NCBI GenBank assembly: GCA_902464615.1
Contig: CABQKA010000017.1
Location: forward strand, 1-13,719
Origin: an uncultured Prevotella sp.
GTDB taxonomy: Bacteria > Bacteroidota > Bacteroidia > Bacteroidales > Bacteroidaceae
Length of the DNA: 13,719 nt
Reading direction: 5' to 3'
Shown: one piece after another, positions 7,530 through 13,719 of the stretch
How the letters are laid out: each line of letters starts with the position of its first letter
Numbering within the stretch: the stretch's first letter is position 1
Program-made: the position numbers and the translations under genes
Notes under the pieces: model-generated
What the model was told of the DNA's origin: nothing
Databases searched by the model: none
What the model saw: the letters and a program-made list of their open reading frames with translations, nothing else

Positions 7530-9056
7530 TCAGGCTTGGGTGGTCGCGAAACCGCTCCCGCCGGAATCCTGCCCGCCGTTGCCCTCTCCGCCTTCGTTCC
7601 GCCCTTTGCTTTTTTCTTCTTTCTTTTCAGATTCGGGCTTCCTCTCCAGCGGGTTGCCGTTTCCGGCCTCGCCCTCGGCAGCCCCGGCGGCACCGCCGCT
7701 GCCTTCCGTCGTCTGGGAACCGCTCCCCTTCGTATTGGGCTTATCCCCGTTCTTCGGGGGATTATCCCCGCCGGTCTTGGGCTTAGCCCCTTGCTGCGCA
7801 GCATTATTCCCGCTCACGGCAGCATTTCCGCCTATGTCGCCGGACTTGTCCGGTTCGCCGGCGGATTCCTCCCGGGGAACGTTCATACCGCCGAACGTAC
7901 CTTTTATGTTCACCCCTTCGCCTGCGGGCGCGGCGGAGTGGTCGGGTACGGGCCGTCCTGACGAGTCCGGCAGCGGAGTAGCCGTGGACGGAGTGTCGTT
8001 TTTCGGGACAGGTTCTTGTTCCGCTTTTTCCGCTTCCTGTGGCGCGGGCCGCAGGAAGAAATAATAGCCCGCCGCGCCGGCTGCCAGCAAAAAGAGCAGG
8101 CCGCTGACGGCCGCCAGCACGTACTTGCGCACCGGCGAAGGGGACGGGCCGGGAACGGGCGTGCCGGGATGGGCCGGGCCGTCGAGCCGGGCTTCGGTCT
8201 CGATGAAGACTTCCGCGCGGGGGGTGCCGCCGCCCTGCAACACCTGGAAGAGGCAGAGGGTGATGTTGTCGGCTCCCGCCGCCTCGCAGGCGCCGCGGAT
8301 GAGTTCGTCGGCACAGACGCTCATGTCGTGCTCGTTCTGCCTGAGGATGGGCTCCATCTCGGCGTCGCGGAGCATCCCGCTCAGGCCGTCGGTACACAGC
8401 AGTACGATGTCGCCGTTGCAGAGGTCGTAGGGTTTGAAGAGCGACTCGGGCTTGGCCGTGGGGCTGCCGTCGGAGAGGGAGCGGGTGATGATGTTGCTCT
8501 CGGGATAGTCGAAGGCGTCCTCGCGGGTGATGACGCCCTTGTCGACCAGCGTCTGCACGTAGGAGTGGTCCTTCGTAATCTGATGCAGGCCGGTGGCCGG
8601 GTTGTAGATGTAGGCCCGGCTGTCGCCGCACCAGGAGACGTAAAGGCGGCTGCCCAGCACCCATCCCACGACGATGGTGGTCCCCATGCCGCGCGACTCG
8701 GGGTGGGCCTTGGCTTCCTGCTTGATGCGGGCGTCGGCGGCCACGATGGCCTCGTTCATGAATTTCTCGATAGTGTAGCGCGTCTTCATCACCTCGGGCG
8801 TGAGGCGGGCGGCCTGGAACCGCTCCCTGATGGTCTCGATAGCCAGGGCGGAAGCCACCTCGCCGGCGTTCATGCCGCCCATGCCGTCGGCCACGACGAG
8901 CAGGGCGCCCTTTTCGCCGAGCGAGCAGATTTCGTTGTTCACCCAGTGCATGTAGTCCGAGGACAGGTCGGAAGCCACCTGGAAGTTGTCTTCATTGTTC
9001 GTGCGGACCAGTCCGACGTCGGTCTTGGCCGCCACTCTGAATTTTATGTTGTTCAT
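7530..9056 (-). CDS. Membrane-anchored PP2C Ser/Thr phosphatase with long outer tail
   Basis: 508 residues. The PP2C (PPM) catalytic domain is about 5-275 with the metal-binding and core motifs all visible: TDVGLVRTNNEDN (12-24), VADGMGG (55-61), GMGTT (123-127), GDSRAY (144-149), ITRSL (190-194), CTDGLSG (221-227), GADNIT (261-266). It should remove phosphate from Ser/Thr targets of the operon's kinases, resetting the FHA-read signal. A Pro-rich segment leads to one membrane helix (about 311-335), followed by about 165 low-complexity residues rich in Gly, Pro, Lys, Glu and Ser, predicted to be periplasmic. Bacterial PP2Cs of kinase/FHA operons are often soluble; the anchor and long tail are less usual. 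It starts 3 bases after the preceding gene's stop, so translation is probably coupled. Confidence 0.94.
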   Translation of the reverse strand: MNNIKFRVAAKTDVGLVRTNNEDNFQVASDLSSDYMHWVNNEICSLGEKGALLVVADGMGGMNAGEVASALAIETIRERFQAARLTPEVMKTRYTIEKFMNEAIVAADARIKQEAKAHPESRGMGTTIVVGWVLGSRLYVSWCGDSRAYIYNPATGLHQITKDHSYVQTLVDKGVITREDAFDYPESNIITRSLSDGSPTAKPESLFKPYDLCNGDIVLLCTDGLSGMLRDAEMEPILRQNEHDMSVCADELIRGACEAAGADNITLCLFQVLQGGGTPRAEVFIETEARLDGPAHPGTPVPGPSPSPVRKYVLAAVSGLLFLLAAGAAGYYFFLRPAPQEAEKAEQEPVPKNDTPSTATPLPDSSGRPVPDHSAAPAGEGVNIKGTFGGMNVPREESAGEPDKSGDIGGNAAVSGNNAAQQGAKPKTGGDNPPKNGDKPNTKGSGSQTTEGSGGAAGAAEGEAGNGNPLERKPESEKKEEKSKGRNEGGEGNGGQDSGGSGFATTQA

Positions 9057-9059
9057 GCT

Positions 9060-9908
9060 TTATCTATCTCGTTTTTTTTTCTTTTTACGCCGGTCGGGCT
9101 TCCGGTCCTCCTGCTGGCTGGCAGGGGTCAGTTCGCCGCCAACGGGAGCCGGACGGGTGGCAAAGGGGCAGCCCAGGCGCCACTGCCCGTCGGGGAAAGG
9201 CACGGCCACGCCGCAGAGGCGCAGCTCCACCCGCCCCACACCGGCCACGGCGGGGACGACAAAGACTCCGCCCAACGGCCGCTGGCTGCCGGCGAGTATG
9301 GGCGGGCGGAGAGCATAGGACGCAGAGTCCTGCACGAGGCTCAACTGATGGCGGTAGGCCACGAAGTCCGTCGCCACGCCCGGTGCGGGCGTCCCGTTTG
9401 CCACGACCCAGACCATCCACCCTTCCTTCTCGCCGAAGTAGGGGTCGAGGACGAAGGCCGTGTCGCCGAAAAGGGGAGCGGCATAGCGGGTGAGCAGTCC
9501 GCCGCAGAGGCTTTTGCTCTGGGTGGTGTCGTCCTCCATCGGGCGGAACTGCATCGGCCCGGCCAGCGCCGAGAAGCCGAGGCCCAGGGGGACGGGGGCG
9601 TAGTCGGCGGCATAGTCCGCAAAGGTCTCGTCGTATTCCCACGGCCGCACCGCAGGGGCCGTGAGGGCGAAGCCGGCGGGCAGCTTGACGCCGAGGCCGT
9701 AGCCGGCGCCGAACTCGTCGCGGCCGTCGCGGCCGAAGCGTTCGCCGCTCTCTTTCTGGCTAAGCTGATAGCCGTGGCGGGCACAAAAGAGGCCGGAGGC
9801 CACGGCGTTCTCCACGAATTGCTGCTCGGCGGACTTCACCACCCGCTGCGCCGCCGCGGGGGCCGCGGCCAGCAGGAGGCAAAGGAGCAGGGATAGGGAC
9901 TGTCTCAT
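9060..9908 (-). CDS. Secreted protein of unknown function with basic C-terminal tail
   Basis: 282 residues with a typical signal peptide (MRQSLSLLLCLLLAAAPAAA, cleavage before Q21), so periplasmic or surface located. The mature protein is mostly beta-type: GYGLGVKLPAGFALTAP, a long middle section, then two closing strands GGVFVVPAVAG and VELRLCGVAVPF followed by WRLGCPF. It ends in a strongly basic tail (RRKKKKKRDR). I do not recognise the family. It follows the membrane protease gene by 45 bases and precedes the PP2C gene by 3, so it may be a substrate, inhibitor or cofactor of the protease; this is inference from position. A run of nine A encodes the tail's lysines just before the stop. Confidence 0.82.
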   Translation of the reverse strand: MRQSLSLLLCLLLAAAPAAAQRVVKSAEQQFVENAVASGLFCARHGYQLSQKESGERFGRDGRDEFGAGYGLGVKLPAGFALTAPAVRPWEYDETFADYAADYAPVPLGLGFSALAGPMQFRPMEDDTTQSKSLCGGLLTRYAAPLFGDTAFVLDPYFGEKEGWMVWVVANGTPAPGVATDFVAYRHQLSLVQDSASYALRPPILAGSQRPLGGVFVVPAVAGVGRVELRLCGVAVPFPDGQWRLGCPFATRPAPVGGELTPASQQEDRKPDRRKKKKKRDR

Positions 9909-9953
9909 AAGTCGTGACTGTTATTCAAGGAACAGGATGCCGGCGCGGCGGCG

Positions 9954-11561
9954 TCAGGGGATGACGGCGATGGGCACGAAAGAACCCTTCTGGTACATAC
10001 CGCCGGAGACGATGGCCACGACGACCCAGCGGCCGTCCTTCGGGGCGAAGACCGGGCCGCCGGAGTTGCCGCCCTCGGTATTGTCGTTGGAGACCATGAT
10101 GGTGTTGCCCAGCTCCTTGCTCAGCCCGTTCTGGGCGCAGAGCGCGGTGGAGAGGATGGGGTTGCCCTGTCCCCAGCCGTGCGGGTAGCCGACGATGCTG
10201 AGCTGCGTGCCCTGCTTCAGGTTGACGGAGAGATCGCGGTCGGCCTCCAGTCCGCCCTCCAGGTTAGTCTCTACGTAGGCAAAGTCCGTATAGTCCAGAC
10301 TGCCTTCGACAATTTGCGATCCGGCGGGTACCTCAAAGCGAGTTTCCCCGTTTGTAATGACGTAGGACTCCTGCAAGGTATAGATCTGGTCGCCACTGCC
10401 GTCGGAGATGACAGGGTTGTCGTCATAGCTGGAGGTGAAGGTAAACGAACCGCTCACGGACGTGCACTTGAAAACAATGTCGGCCTGCCCCTTTACGTAA
10501 AGAATGTTGGCCCACATTTCCCGATAGGCTATCAGCGCTTCATTTTCATCGAGGAGAATCACCTTGCCGTCGCGGATGCGATAGGAATTGGAGTAGAAGG
10601 GTGTGAGGACATGGCGGGCGGAGACGAACTTGCCGTCGTTGAGGAGGAATCCGGTGCCCGTCCATCCGGAAATGACCTTGCCGCTCTCTTTGGAAACGAC
10701 TTGTGCCTGGATGAAGTAAATGTGGGGATGGTAGGCCGTGAAGTCCAGTCCCGGACCGCTTTCGGCCGGTGCGGCCGCGCCGCCGGAGGCAGCGGGAGCG
10801 GCGGGAGCGGCGGGCGTTGCGGGCGCTGCAGCGGGCGGGGGCGTCGGCGCCGTGACGGCTGCAGGGATGCTGTTGCGCAGGCTGTCGAGGAGACCGCCCT
10901 GGTTGTTGATGATTTTGTTCTGCTCGGCGATGAGCTTGGCGTTTTTCTCGTTGGCGGCGCGGGCTTCGGCCAGCAGCTTGCTGTTGTCCTGTATCTGCTG
11001 GTGCTGGCGGAAGATGATGTATCCTCCCACGCCGGCGCAAACAACGAGGACGGCGGCCAGCGCGGAGATGGCGGCCTTGTAGGGGCGCAGGGCCTGCTGG
11101 CGGAAGAGGCTGAGGCGGCGCGTCAGGCCGATGGAGCCGACGGTGGCTTTGCGGCCCGTCGGGACGATGAAGCCGAGTTTCGGGCCGTTGACGGACAGCT
11201 GTATCTCGTCGCCGTTCTGCAAGTACCACTCCGTCTGTACGGGGTGGCCGTTGAGCAGCGTCGTGTTGGTCTTGGAGAGCTGGACGAGCTTCCAGCCGTC
11301 GCCCTCGCGCACAATGGCCGCGTGGCGGCGGGATACGGTCTTGAAACTTTCGTCGAAGCGGACCTGGCAGCGGGAGTCGCGCCCCAGCTCGATGCTGTCC
11401 ACGATGATTTCCTGGGATTCCCCGGCGCGGTGGTAGCGGCTGCTCACCTTGTGTTCCAATATGTAGTATTTGCGGCCGCCGGGGCGGAAGAGCGAGCCCA
11501 TGCCCGCCCCCACGGAGCCGGATAGCGTCCGGCGGTAAGGCCTTGTAGTCTGTTCTGCCAT
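9954..11561 (-). CDS. FHA / transmembrane / trypsin-like serine protease
   Basis: 535 residues with a two-sided architecture. Cytoplasmic FHA domain about 30-140: LGRDSRCQV (59-67), SRRH (77-80), LLNG (102-105). One membrane helix about 162-186, a coiled-coil stretch about 187-232 (QHQQIQDNSKLLAEARAANE), an Ala/Pro linker about 233-270, then a trypsin-like domain from about 278 to the end. The likely catalytic triad is H317 in SARHVL, D426 in YTDFAYV and S500 in EGGNSGGPVF, so the protease looks active. The membrane topology puts phosphothreonine reading inside and proteolysis in the periplasm, a possible inside-out control of an HtrA/trypsin-like protease. No PDZ domain is seen. Neighbours are the kinase-FHA gene (39-base gap) and a secreted protein gene. 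Substrate unknown. Confidence 0.93.
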   Translation of the reverse strand: MAEQTTRPYRRTLSGSVGAGMGSLFRPGGRKYYILEHKVSSRYHRAGESQEIIVDSIELGRDSRCQVRFDESFKTVSRRHAAIVREGDGWKLVQLSKTNTTLLNGHPVQTEWYLQNGDEIQLSVNGPKLGFIVPTGRKATVGSIGLTRRLSLFRQQALRPYKAAISALAAVLVVCAGVGGYIIFRQHQQIQDNSKLLAEARAANEKNAKLIAEQNKIINNQGGLLDSLRNSIPAAVTAPTPPPAAAPATPAAPAAPAASGGAAAPAESGPGLDFTAYHPHIYFIQAQVVSKESGKVISGWTGTGFLLNDGKFVSARHVLTPFYSNSYRIRDGKVILLDENEALIAYREMWANILYVKGQADIVFKCTSVSGSFTFTSSYDDNPVISDGSGDQIYTLQESYVITNGETRFEVPAGSQIVEGSLDYTDFAYVETNLEGGLEADRDLSVNLKQGTQLSIVGYPHGWGQGNPILSTALCAQNGLSKELGNTIMVSNDNTEGGNSGGPVFAPKDGRWVVVAIVSGGMYQKGSFVPIAVIP

Positions 11562-11600
11562 GGTGATGAATGAAAAGGATGAAAAGTTTTGACGTTTCGG

Positions 11601-12935
11601 TTAATACCCTTCGGCGCGGAGCTTCGCGTCGCCGATGGAGATGATGTCGCCGGGCGAGAAGGGCATGCCGTTTTGCCCCACCTCGCGGGAGTTGACGTAG
11701 GTGCCGTTGGTAGAGCGGCGCCACCCGCCCGTGCCGTAACGGTCCCACTGCCCGTCGCGGACAATCCACGTGCCCAGGTCGTAGTCCAGCTCAAGGGTGC
11801 AGTGCTTGCGGGAGATGTAGCTGCTCTCCTCCTCGGTGATGGCGATGTCGTTGGCCACGCCGCTGTCGCGCCTTCCCATGCGGAGGATGGAGCTGCCGGA
11901 CTGGAGCATGTTGTCCAGGTAGTAGACCCGCCCGTACTCCTCGCCTTGCATGATGCGCAGCAGCACGCCGTGGACGATTTTCTTCTGGAAGTCGGCGCGC
12001 TCCTCCTGGACGACCTCTTGCACGCCCCGTGTGTGGGGGACGTACTGGAGGACGGCGTCCGCCGTCTGGAGGCGCTCCTGGAAGCGCGGGACGAGGCATC
12101 CCTCGACCAGGCTGTACCATTCCGCACCGCCCTCGGCCGTGCGGAGGGCCTGCCGGTCCCATTCGCCGTTCTTCCCGCGCCGGATGTAGGGGACGAGGTC
12201 TCCTTCCGATTCCAGCGGGCCGAAGGGGAGCGTCCCGACGATGAGCTGGTACATCATCACGCCGAACGAGAAGATGTCCGTCGTGGGGAGCACCGTGGCG
12301 TCGCGCTGCGGGTTGAGCTGCTCGGGCGGCATGTAGGCATACGTGCCGAATATCTGCTTGGGCTTGCCGCGGAAGTTGCGCTCCGTCATGCGTTTGTTGC
12401 GGTCGCCGGAGATGCCGAAGTCGGTCAGGGCGAAGTCGCCGTTGCCTTTGATCAGGACGTTTTCGGGCTTCAGGTCGCGGTGCACCTTGCCGCGGTTGTG
12501 CAGGGCCTTGAGGCCCAGCAGGACGTGGGTGGCCATCTTGGGCAAGTCCATACGGCCCGCCCCGCTGGCTTGCAGCAGGTCGCCCCCGGGGCAGTATTCC
12601 ATGACAATGAACGGGTTGCCGCCGGTCTGCCCGTGCGAGATGGAGCGCACCAGATACTGGCTCTCGATGCGCCCCGTCTCGAACTCCATGTCGAAGCGGG
12701 CCAGGAGCGAGCCGCGGATGTCGGCCGGCACTTCCCAGAGCTTGAGGAGCTTGAGGGCATAGAGCCGCCCTTGCCGGTCGCTCACCGCGTAGACCACGCC
12801 GAACGAGCCTTCGCCCAGCATCCGCTCCACGCGGTACTGCCGGTCAATGGTGTCGCCCGCCGAAAACTGGCAGCGCTGCACCGCGGCATAGTCGGCACCG
12901 GGGCCGTCATAGTGATGATTATTCATGGAATTCAA
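11601..12935 (-). CDS. Soluble Ser/Thr kinase with C-terminal FHA domain
   Basis: 444 residues with no membrane helix, so cytoplasmic. Kinase domain about 34-300: glycine loop GEGSFGVV (41-48), lysine K62, catalytic loop HRDLKPEN (152-159), DFG 172-174, MPPEQ (202-206). Unlike the two membrane kinases it keeps the canonical HRD arginine, suggesting activation-loop phosphorylation control. After a helical segment (301-330), residues about 331-440 form an FHA domain: RMGRRDSG (352-359), SRKH (375-378), STNGTYVNS (408-416). It could thus phosphorylate and also read phosphothreonine, including its own or the zinc-ribbon protein's. The start overlaps the preceding gene by 17 bases; a second ATG at 12926 (residue 4) would shorten the overlap to 8 and cannot be ruled out. 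Confidence 0.94.
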   Translation of the reverse strand: MNSMNNHHYDGPGADYAAVQRCQFSAGDTIDRQYRVERMLGEGSFGVVYAVSDRQGRLYALKLLKLWEVPADIRGSLLARFDMEFETGRIESQYLVRSISHGQTGGNPFIVMEYCPGGDLLQASGAGRMDLPKMATHVLLGLKALHNRGKVHRDLKPENVLIKGNGDFALTDFGISGDRNKRMTERNFRGKPKQIFGTYAYMPPEQLNPQRDATVLPTTDIFSFGVMMYQLIVGTLPFGPLESEGDLVPYIRRGKNGEWDRQALRTAEGGAEWYSLVEGCLVPRFQERLQTADAVLQYVPHTRGVQEVVQEERADFQKKIVHGVLLRIMQGEEYGRVYYLDNMLQSGSSILRMGRRDSGVANDIAITEEESSYISRKHCTLELDYDLGTWIVRDGQWDRYGTGGWRRSTNGTYVNSREVGQNGMPFSPGDIISIGDAKLRAEGY

Positions 12936-13635
12936 ACAAACGGTTGCCCAAAAGGATGATGTCGCCCTCGTGCAGTTCCGTTTTCCGCGAGGCTTGTACG
13001 AAGGTGGTCTTCTGGTCGCTCGTGTCCTCGATGTACCAGTGCCCGTCCGTGTGGGTGAGCACGGCCTGGCGGCGCGAAGTGATGGAGGGGTTGCCCGGCT
13101 CCGTGTTGTCGCGGTTGAGCGTCACTTCCTCGCCCTCGTATTCCAGCTCTTCCAGCTCGTGGCGCTCGTCGATGCGCTTCACGGGCTTGAGCACGAAGCT
13201 GGGCGTCGAGGCCACGTTCTGCATATAGGGGTTCACGGTGCCGCCGAACTTGCCGCCGCCGATGCGGCGCGTCGGCTGGCGCGGGGGCGCGGCGGGGCCG
13301 TCGGCCAGGCGCGTGCGCTGGTGCTGTGACGCCGGCTGTCCGGATAGCTGGTAATTGCAGTTCGGGCATTTCTCCGCCCCGCTCCGCAGCGGATAGCCGC
13401 AACGGGGACAAAGCGTCTCCTGCTCGCCGGGAACGGATGCCGGGGGTTGCTGCGGACCTTTTCCGGGACCAAACACGTCCTCCTCGCGTACCGTCTGCTG
13501 GCAGGCCGCGCCGGCGTTTTCGATGCCGGGGACTGGGGGCACGGCGACCTCTTCGGAGGAGGTCAGGGGCGCATGACATTTCACACAATTTTGCTCGCCG
13601 GGCTTATTGGGCCAACCACAGTTCTTGCATCTCAT
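12919..13635 (-). CDS. Double zinc-ribbon protein with C-terminal FHA-like domain
   Basis: 238 residues; first visible gene of the operon. Two zinc ribbons: C3-x2-C6 with C17-x2-C20, and C76-x2-C79 with C90-x2-C93, separated by a Pro/Glu-rich linker. A basic segment (TRRIGGGKFGG, 122-132) leads to TVNPYM; T133 is a plausible kinase target. An FHA-like domain covers about 146-238 (LNRDN 173-177, SRRQ 187-190, KTTFVQ 209-214, GDIILLGNRLFEF). The usual FHA histidine of SxxH is a glutamine here, so phosphopeptide binding may be altered. Soluble, with no signal peptide or membrane helix. It overlaps the kinase-FHA gene, suggesting the two act together, as adaptor or main substrate. Zinc ribbon plus FHA is a known adaptor layout; its target here is unknown. 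Confidence 0.9.
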   Translation of the reverse strand: MRCKNCGWPNKPGEQNCVKCHAPLTSSEEVAVPPVPGIENAGAACQQTVREEDVFGPGKGPQQPPASVPGEQETLCPRCGYPLRSGAEKCPNCNYQLSGQPASQHQRTRLADGPAAPPRQPTRRIGGGKFGGTVNPYMQNVASTPSFVLKPVKRIDERHELEELEYEGEEVTLNRDNTEPGNPSITSRRQAVLTHTDGHWYIEDTSDQKTTFVQASRKTELHEGDIILLGNRLFEFHE

Positions 13636-13719
13636 AATGTTTTCATTTTAAGTTAATAAAAAAATATTGCTGTCCGATAAACTCGATTAAATATAAAAAT
13701 GTAGTGCTCGGCCATTGTG
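13636..13719 (-). promoter_or_regulatory. AT-rich leader, possible operon promoter
   Basis: The 84 bases upstream of the first gene are strikingly AT-rich against the GC-rich operon, as expected of a promoter/5' leader. On the minus strand TATATTTA at 13695-13688 matches seven of eight positions of the Bacteroidota -7 element TAnnTTTG. A matching -33 TTTG is not found; the expected place is at the window edge. No Shine-Dalgarno sequence is evident before the ATG at 13635, which is usual for Bacteroidota. Whether further operon genes lie beyond 13719 cannot be seen. Confidence 0.35.

Noticed and set aside
8016..9896. 626-codon plus-strand open frame
   Set aside because: Antisense to the PP2C and secreted protein genes, with no domain signature; it crosses their gene boundary, unlike a real gene conserved with them.
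10179..11525. 448-codon plus-strand open frame opposite the FHA-protease
   Set aside because: Gly/Arg/Val-rich shadow; the minus strand carries the protease triad and FHA motifs.
11589..12959. 456-codon plus-strand open frame opposite the kinase-FHA gene
   Set aside because: Antisense to all kinase motifs, and no protein features of its own.
265..13635. Type VI secretion or TerY-P locus
   Set aside because: Kinase, phosphatase and FHA genes fit, but no T6SS structural gene, vWA protein or tellurite-resistance gene is present in the window.
13653..13715. 20-codon minus-strand frame (MAEHYIFIFNRVY...) ahead of the first gene
   Set aside because: Short, in AT-rich leader DNA, with no supporting start context; cannot be separated from chance, though a leader peptide is possible.

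Overview
The window reads as a chromosomal stretch from a GC-rich member of the Bacteroidota, most likely Bacteroidales. Three things point there: a BACON-type domain in the last gene, an AT-rich leader with no obvious Shine-Dalgarno sequence, and signal peptides and family resemblances typical of gut Bacteroidales. Genus and species cannot be assigned from the sequence. Almost all of the window is one minus-strand gene cluster of ten same-direction genes (13635 down to 265). Gaps run from a 17-base overlap to 81 bases, and the cluster closes with a convincing intrinsic terminator (about 159-211). A short plus-strand reading frame at 1-71 is probably the 3' end of a convergent neighbour.

The cluster is a dense Ser/Thr phosphosignalling island. 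In transcription order it encodes: (1) a double zinc-ribbon FHA protein; (2) a soluble Hanks-type kinase with a C-terminal FHA domain; (3) an FHA / membrane helix / coiled coil / trypsin-like protease; (4) a secreted protein of unknown function; (5) a PP2C phosphatase with one membrane helix and a long low-complexity outer tail; (6) an FHA protein with a proline-rich linker and C-terminal membrane helices; (7) a 1266-residue transmembrane kinase whose outer part is a long array of about 32-residue YD-like repeats; (8) a small secreted protein; (9) a second transmembrane kinase with a helical outer domain; (10) a secreted helical plus BACON-domain protein.

The layout suggests a complete write/erase/read circuit: three kinases, one phosphatase and four FHA phosphothreonine readers. 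Its membrane components place sensor or effector domains (YD repeats, coiled coil, protease) in the periplasm. Each of the three large membrane proteins with an outer domain (3, 7, 9) is followed directly by a gene for a signal-peptide protein (4, 8, 10), so these may be membrane-protein/secreted-partner pairs. This is inference from layout. No substrate or phenotype can be read from the sequence. Individual domains are familiar, and kinase/phosphatase/FHA sets are known from type VI secretion regulation (PpkA/PppA/Fha) and TerY-P-type loci. No T6SS structural gene or vWA gene is present here, and I do not recognise this exact combination as a described system.
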